Shown here: one piece after another, positions 43,288-54,165 of the stretch
Layout of the letters: every line of letters begins with the position of its first letter
How positions within the stretch are numbered: the first letter of the stretch is position 1
Assembly: GCA_963921215.1 (NCBI GenBank)
Contig: OY992509.1
Coordinates: forward strand, 20,500,323 to 20,564,322
Direction: 5' to 3'
Length of the DNA: 64,000 nt
From: Scoparia ambigualis
Lineage: Eukaryota > Arthropoda > Insecta > Lepidoptera > Crambidae
Translations under genes and position numbers: made by a program
The notes under the pieces: model-generated
What the model saw: the letters and a program-made list of their open reading frames with translations, nothing else
Database searches by the model: none
Told to the model about the DNA's origin: nothing

Positions 43288-45070
43288 CAGTGTTGCCGCA
43301 AGTCACTCAAGAAAAAGTCCGAGCGGATTAAAAAATTACCCGAAATTACCCGTTCAGTAGTTTTTTTTAAAAAAAGGTACGGTTTATTTTAACATGCGGT
43401 ACGTTTATGAAATTAACAGAAATTATTAATACTTGTTGATTTTTAAATGTTTTCAAGTTGAAAATTTCAATTTTATCTTCCATCTTCCTTCCATTTTTTT
43501 TTCTCAACTTACCTAATGCTGAGAAAAGAAAGAATATTTTTTTTGGATTATTTTACGTAGTTTTTACGTTTACGATTTATAATCAATTAAAAATGTAGGT
43601 ACTTATAAAAAAAAGAAATAAGAAAGTACATAATTTTGCTGAAACAATATAACCCTTTCAGTCTTGAAATCGAAATGTCTAAAAATTTTGATAGCAGGTG
43701 CGATTTGGCGGTAATGGAAAAAAATTTAAATTTGCGGAAATGGAAAAAAAAAAATCGAACGCAGTTCATGTTAAATTTTGCGTTCACCATGCATAAAATG
43801 TACCACAGAACCGAAATAATCGCCCTTGTTCATGCTAGTCTCTAATTGTATCAAAACACGGTACCTATAAAGTCAAGTGGAGAGCGCGGAAATGTATATG
43901 GCCGCTTGGGATCTGACGGAATAGCGAGTTTTTTAAGTGCGACCAAATATGGTCGCTTGGGGCTTGAGTGGTTTAGTAGGAACCTTTTTTTTCAGAACAA
44001 ACAGAATAAAGATTCTTCACGGCGCGTATCAACAAAGCAGCAATAGGCTAATTGACTAAATTTCAAAATCATATTACCTGTTTACATATTTTATCCTAAA
44101 AATTCAATATTTAAAAAAAAAAATTGTTTGCCTGTAAAGTCGGTTTTACGGGCGAAGATTTTACGTGACAACGTCTTTTTCTCGGTAGAATATTTATTGA
44201 TATGAATATAATTAAATTGCACAATAGGAACAAGGAATTGAATGAAAATAAGAATTGCACAAATTTATCATAGTTGAGTGGGAGAGAGACGCAAGGCATT
44301 CGGCGGGCCTCTCTCTCGTTCGGTGACTCATCGTAACGTTACCCAGCGTTACACTTTTTCATAAGTGACTCCCAGCCGCAACCTAATTTAAGACGTTGTC
44401 ACGTCAAAATCGATCATTTTCAATATTTATTTTGCGTTTTTATATTCCGATTTAAATTTACCGCAAAAATGCTTAAGACCGCCGCATATTTTGAGTGAAT
44501 GACGTCACGCCGTGCCAAACATCTATTTCGTTCGAAGCTTGTTCTATAGAAATGTCACAACAATAAAATGTCATTTGGCACGGCCGGCGTGACGTCACGG
44601 ATTTTGATTTCCGTTTAATGTCATATGACTGAACGCGTATTATTGTCCATTTTTTTTAAAAAAATATTAATAATCCCAATTTTTTATACCTAATGAATAT
44701 TTTAGATACTTATTATGTTTCTATAATATCTTAATTGATCATTTGTAACGCCAGTCCACCCGATTTATTCTTAGTGGATACAAGCCTATTGAATTGAATG
44801 GATTCCAATATTTCCATTCATTTAGGTGATAGTAACAGGTGACAGAAAATGATACAGACATTTATTTTCTAATTAGGTTGGTAAAGGGAACATTGCCCAT
44901 ATATTAATTTATAAGTTTAGTAAATTAATATTTTGTAAACGTGTAGGTAACGTTTTGGTCGCAAAACTACCCAAAATAAAATTACCCGGCAGTGAACGTT
45001 ACCCGGAGATTACCCGCTCGAAGCCTAAATTACCCGAAATCGGGTAAAATTACCCGAAACGGCAACGCTG
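43288..45070. mobile_element. hAT-type non-autonomous transposon (1783 bp)
   Basis: Ends CAGTGTTGCCG and CGGCAACGCTG are inverted repeats of the hAT type, flanked by a perfect 8-bp duplication CTGACGTG (43280-43287, 45071-45078). Both ends carry clustered AATTACCCG words. No transposase is visible. Inside are a repeat shared with USP intron 3 (43785-43930) and a fold-back near 44500-44600. Confidence 0.85.
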
Positions 45071-45174
45071 CTGACGTGATAAATATTGAACGTCTAGGGT
45101 ATGACCGTGATCCTCCACGGTATGCACAAAGTAATATGACGGTATGTCAGTCCAGATCGTGATATTTTTTTTTT

Positions 45175-45345
45175 ATAACCTTATAAAAGGCAAACGAGCA
45201 GGCCGGTCACCTGATGGAGAGTAATCACCGCCGCCCATGGACACTACCAGAGGAATCGCAGGATATGAATTGTGAGATGGGGGGGGGGGGGGAGGGATGG
45301 GCCTCCGGAACCCTCACTGGCCGGATGGAACACAACAGCACCAAG
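45175..45345 (+). repeat. Dispersed repeat C
   Basis: 'aggcaaacgagcaggccggt' and 'accgccgcccatggacac' with a poly-G run and 'acacaacagcaccaag'. Confidence 0.75.
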
Positions 45346-45576
45346 ATAGATCACGATAAATACTTTACGTGTAGTCTTCGCCCAACGATGCCAGTCGCGA
45401 CTCGCGGCTGCGCCGTACGTAATGCCGCGCGCGCCTACGTGTTTCGTCGCTGCGCCCGCTGCTGCCGCTCATAAAGCGACTGCCCTACAGTTTAGGCAAT
45501 TATCGCTCGCTCGGGGGCCAAGTCAGCGTACTTGTTTTATTCTACTATGGTACAGCGCATCAGTTTGTAATTCGTT

Positions 45577-45745
45577 CATACGGTGTGCTTGGTGGGGCAG
45601 TCGTCTAGCGCGCAGCAGTAGCTTGTACTTGTGTCGAGCACAGTCGGCTCGGGTAGCGCGAGAACCCGCACACGGTGCCCACCAGCGCCTCGTCAGGGTG
45701 CTCGCAGGTGCGCCGCGAGTGCCAATACGACATGAGGTTAGCTAG
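45577..45745 (-). pseudogene. Degenerate copy of the cysteine-rich secreted protein exon
   Basis: Reads YWHSRRTCEHPDEALVGTVC as in the gene at 46667-46881. It then loses several bases within the CDCPEP region and continues in a shifted frame equivalent to TSYCCALDDCP to the stop. The cysteine pattern is broken. The intact exon lies 0.9 kb upstream on the same strand, so this is probably a tandem duplicate. Confidence 0.72.
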
Positions 45746-46029
45746 CCGGGTGTACTTTAGACAAGCCATCTTAACACTAATCAGTGGTACTAGTAGAACA
45801 ATAATAAAAATATCCCTTGCTAATCTAACCCGTGTGCTAATGATAGTTTTGTAAAATTACCATTCGATCGAACTAGTATTTCTTTGCATAGTAGCCGATA
45901 CAAGTTTGTATCACAATGTCGTAACTAGACAAAATTTCGTAAATTGTTCGAATACCTAGTAAAAAACTTCCACTCAGCTCTCAATAACAATTTTAGTGTC
46001 CTATCGAAATGTATTCAGTTTCAGAAAAC

Positions 46030-46262
46030 ATTTGAAAAAAGTGCATCTTTATAGGTAACTAACAGACCGCTCGCGACTTCGTCCGCGTGTAGGTACCCCG
46101 TACCCCGTGACGAATTTTTGAAATTTTTGAAAAATAGCCTATGCAACCCGGAGATAGTGTAGCTTCCCAACGGTGAAAGAATTTTCCAAATCGGTCTAGT
46201 AGTTTCGTCCAAACTATTCATCCAAACAAACAAACAAACAATCAAATCTTTCGTCTTTATAA
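46030..46262 (+). repeat. Dispersed interspersed repeat
   Basis: Contains 'tagtagtttcgtccaaacta' and a (caaa)n run ending 'tttataatcctactaatatt', a 3' end of a kind common in lepidopteran interspersed repeats. Confidence 0.6.
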
Positions 46263-46595
46263 TCCTACTAATATTATAACGCGAATGTTTGTAAGAATGG
46301 ATATTTGTTACTCTTTCACGTAAAAACTACTGAATGGATTTGGATGAAATTTGGCATACAGATAGTTTATAACCTGGATTAACACATAAAATACTTTTAT
46401 CCCGATATTTCCACGGGAACGTATGGATGGAAGTTTGTTACTCTTTCACGTAAAAACTACTGAATGGATTTGTATGAAATTCGGCATACAAATAGTTTAT
46501 AACCTGGATTAACACATAGAATACTTTTTATCCCGATATTCCTACGGGAACGGGAACCACGCGGGTGAAACCGCGAGCGGTCGCTTGTATTAGCA
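46263..46595 (+). repeat. Dimeric interspersed repeat, two ~165-bp units
   Basis: The block 'gttactctttcacgtaaaaa' to 'tcccgatatt' occurs twice in tandem, with 'aacctggattaacacata' in each unit, ending 'cacgcgggtgaaaccgcgag'. Confidence 0.8.
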
Positions 46596-46649
46596 TAAAG
46601 GAGGCCAGCGCAGCGAAATAAATAAAAGACAGTAGTGCAGCGTATCAGA

Positions 46650-46655
46650 GTTTAT
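46650..46655 (-). terminator. Polyadenylation signal AATAAA of the cysteine-rich gene
   Basis: AATAAA on the minus strand about 12 bp after the stop codon at 46667. Confidence 0.5.
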
Positions 46656-46666
46656 TCGTCATTCGT

Positions 46667-46881
46667 TCACACGGCGTGATTGATGGGGCAGTCGTCCAGC
46701 GCGCAGCAGTAGCCTGTGCTGGTATCCAGCACAGCCGGCTCGGGGCAGTCGCAGCGCGAGAGCCCACACGCAGTGCCCACCAGCACCGCGTTAGGGTGCT
46801 CGCAGGTGCGCTGCGAGTGCCAATACGTCTTTGTGCAGGCGCTCTCCACTTTCACCAACCATTCCGGGCATAAGTCGACGC
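46667..46881 (-). CDS. Last exon of a small cysteine-rich protein
   Basis: A TTATACAG acceptor opens an exon of 70 complete codons plus stop: VDLCPEWLVKVESACTKTYW, then HSQRTCEHPNAVLVGTACG, CDCPEPAVLD and GYCCALDDCPINHAV. Ten cysteines in about 70 residues, with CxC and CC pairs, imply a disulphide-rich extracellular domain. AATAAA lies about 12 bp past the stop. Upstream exons, including any signal peptide, were not found and would be on the minus strand beyond 46900. The family name is not recognised. Degenerate relatives at 45577 and 37945 show local duplication. Confidence 0.65.
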
Positions 46882-46938
46882 CTGTATAAGAAAAAAGTAT
46901 ACAACACTCACGTCACGTCACGACAACGCTCTCTTCTG

Positions 46939-47187
46939 CCCCCTTACTCTTGAAACCGATCGCTATTGGATCGGATTGGTATTGTAAATTTTCGTACTCC
47001 TAAGTTACGACACCAGAGCTAATATGGATTCATATTGCGTGGATATTGAGTGAAAAAAATACAAAACTCAATGCCATTTAGTTCACTCAATATGTATCCA
47101 AATTAGCGCTGGATGGCGTAACTAAAAAATACGAAAATTCACAATACCAATCCAATCCAATAGCGATCGGTTTCAAGAGTAAGGGGG
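46939..47187. mobile_element. 249-bp near-perfect fold-back element
   Basis: Arms of ~110 bp (CCCCCTTACTCTTGAAACCG outward, ATATTGAGTGAA inward) pair with few mismatches around a short loop. Flanks CTCTTCTG and CTTTTCTG suggest an 8-bp duplication with one mismatch. It lies in the intron or upstream region of the cysteine-rich gene. Confidence 0.8.
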
Positions 47188-47204
47188 CTTTTCTGTGCTC
47201 ACGA

Positions 47205-47325
47205 CTAATAGTCAGAGACTTGTCAATGAGGACCGCAAAAGCACACACAAGCACAGTACACTGCGTCTGTCCATGTTTCACGAAATAACAGCTGTGCTCA
47301 GTGTAATAGGTGGTGAGTCACTTTA
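47205..47325 (+). repeat. Dispersed repeat A, degenerate copy
   Basis: 'gtcaatgaggaccgcaaaagc' class words and 'gctcagtgtaataggtggtg'. Confidence 0.55.
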
Positions 47326-47339
47326 TTGATATTATTAGT

Positions 47340-48620
47340 TTTTAATATCTTATCCACCAATTTAGTTTAATTTATTTAAATTGAGGCACATCAACATCAT
47401 AATCAAAGTACATGTAGAGCATATTACCTACGAGCTACGAATGTGTAACTACTGTTTTACTTACTCTACGCAACGGTTACCCAAATATTTGGGTCGGGCG
47501 CGGATTCCCTAAATCGCAATTCGTCTGAGTAGCTCAATTACCAGTTTCTCATTTCGTACACATCGCAAATCGTCTTAGTCGCAAAATGTCTAAATTTTAA
47601 AATAAGTATGGATCGGCTCGGTGCGAGACCTATTCTTCACTATTCGATCTTTTCTGTAGAGTTTATATGATAGCTTCTTTAATCTTCTTTCTTTATTACA
47701 AATTCTTTACTAGATTCCGAGTGATTAACTTTGTGAAACTAACTTTTCACTAAGTAGTTGGTTCTGTTTAAATTCTTTAAGAGTGGTTATTAACTTTAAC
47801 TCGATCAAATATGTAAAAATACTCTCACTGCTGAACGCTCTTGGTAGGTAGTTTATATTTTATATTCATCAATATATCATCATCAGCCGAAGGCCGTCCA
47901 ACTCCACAAAAACAAGCAGGTAATGAAAATAACGAAACGTTGAGAAAAACAAAAAAGGTTCATGAACAAAAATGACTAAGTAGGTCGGTACCTTAGGTGG
48001 GGGGAGGTAGTTATTTTTTTTTCAACGTTTTGTTATCTTCAAGTTTAATAGAGCGATAATAACTAAAAAGAAATACGAAGCAAGATAATTATTAAACTTA
48101 TTTAATAACTTTGAGTGAAACCTATATCCTTAAATTAGTTAAAGATATCAGAGAACCTTTCGCCTACTAACCTGTGTAGATAATGCTGTGTTATTCTAGA
48201 CCTCTTGTTCTTTTAAAAATGCTGTTTGTATAAATAAATAATATCATAGGTCATAGGCCATCCAAGAAACAAATACCTGATCACGCACAAAACTTTCCTA
48301 ATTGCCGACCGTTAATTCTTGAAACAATTTATCTTTGAGACAAGAACAAATGGGTCCAGAGTGGCAAAGACGGTATAGCCCCCGTGAGAGTTTATTCAAG
48401 TTATTTAATTACTCTATAATAACATCTATTTTTGTAACTATGTAAATACTGTTTAATAATGTTAATGCGCATTGGTACCTACACCGAAGCCAGGGGCGAC
48501 CACGGGTTATGCGCGACACTGAATTTTCTTTGGACTATCCAAAAGTGCTTATAAATTAAGATTTTTTGAATAAAAATGTTGTAGAAGTTTGCATCAATAA
48601 AAATGAAGTCGTCGAAGACG
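47340..48620. other. Noncoding stretch
   Basis: No conserved coding or clear repeat structure seen. Confidence 0.5.
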
Positions 48621-48631
48621 TCTTTAAGACT

Positions 48632-48705
48632 TTTACGCATTTCATTTTCCCATACAAGGTTGAAAGTTTGTATGATACCGAAATACGTAAACTTCCTTAA
48701 ATTAG
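48632..48705. mobile_element. Scrap of the AGAGGGTTTACG MITE family
   Basis: 'ttacgcatttcattttccca' and 'gtttgtatgataccgaaata' match the two termini of the 2799-3158 element with the middle lost. Confidence 0.55.
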
Positions 48706-48831
48706 GACTTCACCCGCCCAGTAAAAAAAAAGCTCGATAGAAAGAGGAGACGCCTGCCTACCCATTAAAAAACTAGTACGGACGGCCTCAGAAGTAACTT
48801 ACACTTCAGTACCATGGCACACTCGCTCTAA

Positions 48832-49620
48832 TGCCCGGGTTTCACAAGGCTAGTTTTTCAAGCTAGGATAGCAAGCTAAGTTCTCTACTAAACTGTTGGC
48901 TTGCTGACTTGGCTTGGAACATGCTAGTTCTGTTTACGTAATGCTAGATTATTTTAAGCTAGTATTATTGCAGTGACTGAGGTGACCATACGTCCAAAAT
49001 GAACTGCATGCGAAAACAAAACACTATTCGACTGAAAGAAACAAAAAAATTTGTTAGTTCTTAAGAATACGTCGCTCTTAAATTTTTTATTTTATTTTGT
49101 ATGTCTTTGGTTTGGTAGTCATATCAATATCCACTGTCTTTAATTCGCCACAAATTTTTTGTAGTGCTAAATCACGTTTAGACTTGTTCTTATAACTTGA
49201 AAAGGTGGCGTTCCACCACAGACCTTATGTGGTCTGTGCGTTCCACAGACATTCATGGTCACGGTACAGTTGTACAAACTTTAAATTAATCTCCGTACTT
49301 AGTATGGGCATCTTAATATCTTAAAAACACGTCGCAGTTACAAAAATAAACGAAAACTTGCGTGGTTCCTGCTTACTAGCCAACTGAAAACTAGCTTCGC
49401 CGGCCACGTGAAGATAGAGTACACAAGCCAGGATAGTAAAATCAGTGGTAGGAGGCGCTACTAGCTTGAAAAATAGAACTCTATCCTTTTAAAAACTGTC
49501 CTGGCTTGTTAACTAGCTTACTAGCTTAGAAATGAGGCTAGTTCTGTCTACACGCTTAATAGCTTACTGACACTAGCTTGCTATCCTAGCTTGAAAAACT
49601 AGCTTCGTGTAACCCGGGCA
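48832..49620. mobile_element. 789-bp MITE with ~48-bp TIRs and TAA duplication
   Basis: Ends TGCCCGGGTT...GCTAGTTTTTCAAGCTAGGA are mirrored at the right end, flanked by TAA (48829-48831, 49621-49623), as in PIF/Harbinger insertions. The interior repeats the word GCTAG/CTAGC many times. Confidence 0.83.
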
Positions 49621-49654
49621 TAAACGATCGCGTTCGTACAACCTCTGTTGTAGG

Positions 49655-49675
49655 CTCGGAAATATTTGGTCCGAG
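49655..49675. mobile_element. P-like excision footprint (21 bp)
   Basis: CTCGGA joined to AATATTTGGTCCGAG, i.e. remnants of both P-like ends, between perfect 8-bp duplications GTTGTAGG (49647-49654, 49676-49683). Confidence 0.75.
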
Positions 49676-49895
49676 GTTGTAGGTATACGCAGTAGATGGT
49701 ACCTATGACATATTAAGAAATGGTATGTCATTAGGACATGGTATATGACACATGACATCGTATGACATATTATGACATAAGACATGATATAGTGATATGC
49801 TACTTCTGTCTGAGGCGAAAAAGGCCACGTACCATCACTTTTATGCCACGGAAAAGGCTCGTGACCACGAACGTCAAGCACCAAGTTTTCCCGCA

Positions 49896-50220
49896 ATGAG
49901 CTTGATCATCATCATCATCATCAGCCTATTAACGTCCCACTACTGGGCACAGGCCTCCCACGTGGACAATAGCACGTGGGGATATTGGGCCATAACCCAC
50001 CACGCTGGCCCAATGCGGGTTGGTGGGTTTTAACGACTGTCATCTTACGACAACAACCGGGACCAACGGCTTAACGTGCCTTCCGAAGCACGGAGGAGCA
50101 GCTCGAGATGTTTTTAATTTGGTCACCCATCCAGCGACCCGGCATTGCGAAAGTGGCTTAGCAAGCAAGATCGCAAGCCGAAAGCGCTAGCCGCTGCGCC
50201 ATCGAGCTCCTCAGCTTGGC
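49896..50220 (-). repeat. SINE with a 5S-like box, minus orientation
   Basis: The minus strand starts 'gagctcgatggcgcagcggc', has 'gctggatgggtgacc', reminiscent of 5S rRNA, then 'ttccgtgcttcggaaggcac'-type text, and ends 'gtgggacgttaataggctga' plus (tga)n. The related copy is 22350-22620. Confidence 0.72.
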
Positions 50221-50394
50221 TTCAATGAGCTTGGGAACAGTATTTTTATTTATTTATTTTTGAAATATTTACATTTTAACTTAAAATATGACATTAATTT
50301 TTTTTCTGTAGCCTTTCAAATTACTTCTCAATATTTTTTCAAAGATACATAAAAATGACCACGCGCTATTGTTTTTGTGACAATCAAATACGCG

Positions 50395-50500
50395 CGAAAC
50401 CCGCGGCGTGACGTCATCGGATATATAATCGGACGCCCGCCAGAGCGGCGGCGGGGACTATCGGATAAGATGACGTCACGGTCACGTCAGTCGAGTGCCA
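50395..50500 (+). promoter_or_regulatory. Possible core promoter with CRE sites
   Basis: Two TGACGTCA boxes flank a TATATAA at about 50421 in a local GC-rich patch, with TCAGTC-like initiators downstream. No coding exon was found after it. Tentative. Confidence 0.25.
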
Positions 50501-50744
50501 GTTAACTAAGCGAGGTAGTAGTGTTTTAACGAATTATTTATGTACAATAACTTTGTAAATACTTCTCTTATCAAAGTGAAATAAAAACTATTAGTTTAAG
50601 AATAACGACTTCTATAATGGTATAAAGTAAAAATGAACATTTTTTTTCATTTTTCCTAAGTCCATTGCCGCAATGGCCCGCCAGAGGGGAGAGGTCTTGA
50701 ATAGTTTGAGCATCCCCAATACTCCCGTGCTGTAATATGTTTTA

Positions 50745-50852
50745 TTTGTTTAAGAGGAGGGCCAACGAGTAGACGTGTCACGTGATGGAAAGTAATCACC
50801 CGCCCATGGATACCCGCAAAACCCAGAGGAGTCACTGATGCGTTACCGGAAC
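50745..50852 (+). repeat. Dispersed repeat C, degenerate copy
   Basis: 'gtcacgtgatggaaagtaat' and 'cccgcccatggatacccgca'. Confidence 0.65.
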
Positions 50853-50884
50853 TGTTTGTTTTAATCTAGGGTTATACCTGCCTT

Positions 50885-51980
50885 GAAAAGGATAGATAGA
50901 TAGATTGATAGATAATACTTTTATTGTAACATAATAACACAAACATTTACAATGCATTTACATAAAAAAGAAAAACAATGTTACAATTTGGCAGTCTTAT
51001 CGCTTATAGCGATGTCTGCCAGACAACCAGTAAGGAGTAAGATCTTTGAGAGGTGTATATAGTTAAGGGTCATCCTTAATAATATATTGCCTTGGTGCAT
51101 GATAAATTATAATCTTTTACTCGAAAGAGCACGTGGGCGTTGACATATTTTTTTTAATGTGACACGTTATAAGTAGTGACTACATCCTGCCTGATGGTAA
51201 GCAGCCGATGCAGTCCAAAATAATGAGAGCGCTCCTCACCGTGGAACAAACACGGTAACAAGCGCACCCATTCATGAAGGCCTGCATAAATGCCGTTTTA
51301 CGCCCCGTTTAAAAGACCCGGGATTATAGGAGCTGGGAAACACATTATGCGCCGGCAGAGAATTCCAAAGCCGAATGGTCTTACAAAGGAACGACTTGCC
51401 AAATTAATGGTACGAGTGCTGATATTCTGCACAGTATGATGGTGGTTCTTAAGACCAGCACGTGTAGTCCGGGACAGGAAAGAAAAGGGCGGGATTAGAT
51501 CAAAAAGTTCTTCAGAACACTCTCCGGAGTAATTTCGGTAGAAGACACTCAGAGAAGCAATGTCTCTACGCAGCTAGAGGTCCTCAATGGAGGCTGTACC
51601 CTCACCATCTCCAATAATGCGAACCGCTCGCCTTTGCAGTCTATCAAGTGCATCGAGGAGGTATTTAGCGGAGCAGTCCCATAGATGGGAACAATACTCC
51701 ATACTCGATCGCACCTGAGTCTTTTACAGCAAACAGCGCTGCTCGGGAGTGAAAAACCGCCTCATCTTATTGAGAATACCCAACTTACGGGAGGCAGTTA
51801 AAATAACACTCTCGATGTAGCATTTTGAATTCAGTTCCTGGCCGATGTCTATGCCAAGAATGCTGAGGTCCACTAAAATGGGTAAAGTAGAGTTCTGAAG
51901 AGAGGGAGGAGTAAGGAAGGGAGTTATCTTGGACGAGAATACACAAATCTGGGCTTTTCTGGCATTAAACTCGCACACAT
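50885..51980 (-). pseudogene. 3' end of a non-LTR retrotransposon (LINE)
   Basis: From 51978 the minus frame encodes a LINE C-terminal region: ARKAQICVFSSKITPF, LGIDIGQELNSKCYIE, ASRKLGILNKMRRFFTPEQR. After a stop at about 51724 it continues with EYCSHLWDCSAKYLLDALDR and related text to about 51200. Its end at 50885-50925 is a (gata)n-type tail. It is 5'-truncated; the catalytic FADD box is absent. Confidence 0.78.
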
Positions 51981-52041
51981 TGAAAACATAAACTACGTTT
52001 TCTCTCGAACTCTCGTGAATACAGAATAAACGTAACTAAAT

Positions 52042-52400
52042 TGACCGCCTCTGTGGTCTAGTGGCTAAGCCACCGATCTCAGACCCAGAGGTCCTGGGAA
52101 CGATTCCCAGCGGGAGGTGCATCTTTGTGTACTCGGTTTGGTTGGTGGTAGGGCTGTTAAGTCCGCCTGGCTAGCTACCACCATCTCATCTAAGTCTGTC
52201 GCCATGACAACGATGTTTATAGCATTGTTGTGTTCCGACAGTTTGAGATTAGATAGCCAGTTCCTCAGTGGTTGAGGATTCCGGGTGAAGCGCACTTCCG
52301 CCTTCGCGGCCTTATCGTCTGTGCCACCTCTACATGCTTTGGGATTGTAGGTTTTGAATACTTCTCGCGGGTTGCCTTGCTTTAGACCCACGAGTATGCG
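52042..52400 (+). repeat. tRNA-derived SINE
   Basis: A-box 'gtggtctagtggctaagcc' and B-box 'ggaacgattccc' head, then a ~270-bp body. A minus open frame across it is incidental. Confidence 0.75.
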
Positions 52401-52429
52401 TATATAACACCTAACCAATAAAAAACTTA

Positions 52430-53429
52430 CATGAGTTTATGTGCCACAGGCAAGTTGCGACCGTGGAATTTTCGTAACACAATGATATACCTGCTAAAGC
52501 AAACAGCAAGGCCTTTTCGAGCATTTCGTTTGAACACTTTGATGAAATAGTCGTAATAAAGGGCGCAGATATCATATATATAAAATACTTACGCCTGATG
52601 GCATTGTCTTTAATTTGTTGCTATAATCAATTTGCCATTGTGGTTCAGGAACAATGACTAGAATACTATTGAAGTGTTTGTATATACTTACTATTACAGT
52701 GTTTGTAAATACTTTCGTAGTTATTGAAGACGTTGGGCATACGTAGACAATTATTATGGCAGTGTTTGAAAATACTTTCATAGTTTTTGAAGACATTGGG
52801 AATGCGTAGACAATACAGGGACAGAATAATCGAAAAATATTTGTAGATTTTTGTCTTTTACAAACTTGCATGAAGAAGCAACTCGAACTTAATTCGAAAG
52901 ACATTATTAGCTTATTATTACCCTTATTTTTTGCCAAGAGAAGCTCAAAAAAAGCTACAGCGCCTTCGAGCTTCTCTTGGTAAAAAAAAAGAAAACTTTG
53001 TTTATGTAGTAAGAAAATATTAATTTTTAGGTTTTTAAGTGAATACCTCACGTTTGTTGTACATCGTTAAACCAAAATAGGTATAACCAAGAAAAATATT
53101 TCGATCACCAAACCAAAGAAAAGATAAATTCGCCCGAACCCAGTGCCTCAACCTATTTGGCGTGAAATAAAAAAAAAGCTTTCACGGCCATTGTTATGCC
53201 GAGACACATTTGGCGCGGAGCACCGATAAGGGGCGAATCATCGACCTAAACAAGCAAAGGCGATGGCGGCAAACAAAGCGGCTATCTATCTCGCGGGCAA
53301 ACATGGCTATTGATTTAGTTTATCTGTACGCAAACATGGGCGCACGCACGCACGCGAACGGACGGCGAGGTGCTGTGCTGTGACAGCGAGGACCGAAAGC
53401 CCGACTTTAGAGCCACATAATCCTTATTA
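52430..53429. other. Noncoding stretch
   Basis: A short direct duplication ('cagtgtttgaaaatactttc' near 52700 and 52762) is the only structure seen. Confidence 0.5.
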
Positions 53430-53650
53430 CATATCACGACTATTACACCCGAAGGGTAAGTCGGAGACTAGGCAATGAGGACCGCAAAAGCTGCTGTCCA
53501 CTGCCACATTCACCAAATAACAACTCAGCGTAATAGGGGTGAGTCCATCGCAGACTATGCTGTTGGATGTATGTGTAGTCTTTAGTCCATTAATCGCCAT
53601 TACGACCTCCAAGGGAAGAGATAGAGTGGTGGTATTCTATTAACGAGCCG
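53430..53650 (+). repeat. Dispersed repeat A, copy
   Basis: From 'cacgactattacacccgaag' to 'gagtggtggtattctatt'. Confidence 0.7.
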
Positions 53651-53664
53651 CCATCACACAGCTC

Positions 53665-54165
53665 TATTAATGTTTAAATAAGAAAGAGCGAAAGCTCAAT
53701 GCCTCAAGCTCATCAATACTCATCTCATCGTCCTTACTATATGCCAATGAGAAAGACAGAAAGCTTGATGCCCGAGTCTGCATAATCCTTACTAAAGTTT
53801 TAACTGAAAAAAACAAAAGCTTGATTTCCGACTCTCATAATTCTTCATAATGATCACAATGAGAAAGACCGAAAGCTCGATGCCAGTCTCATAATACTTA
53901 CTTCTTTTATTAATATTCACCTATAGACCTCAAGCTCAATGGCTGAGGCTCATTAATACTCACCATCCCATTATTAATGTGTAAAATGAGAAAGATAGAA
54001 AGCCCGAGCATCACAATCCCTACTAAAGTTCAAAATGTGAAAGACCGGAAGCGATGCCCGAGTCTCATTGTAAAATTCTCACTAATGTTCAAAATAAGAA
54101 ACATAGAAAGCTCGATGCCAGAGTCTCTTATTCCTTATAGCTACTAATATTTAAGATTTGAAAGT
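53665..54165. repeat. Degenerate minisatellite, ~60-bp unit, about 8 copies
   Basis: Core 'atgagaaagaccgaaagctc' and 'gatgcc.gagtctcataat..ttactaa' recurs at about 60-bp spacing with drift. Confidence 0.78.

Noticed and set aside
43119..43310. Cysteine-containing 63-residue minus open frame
   Set aside because: It crosses the hAT insertion point at 43288 and has no start context or homologous motif.
52065..52418. 117-residue minus-strand open frame
   Set aside because: It lies entirely in a tRNA-derived SINE and reads its promoter head antisense.
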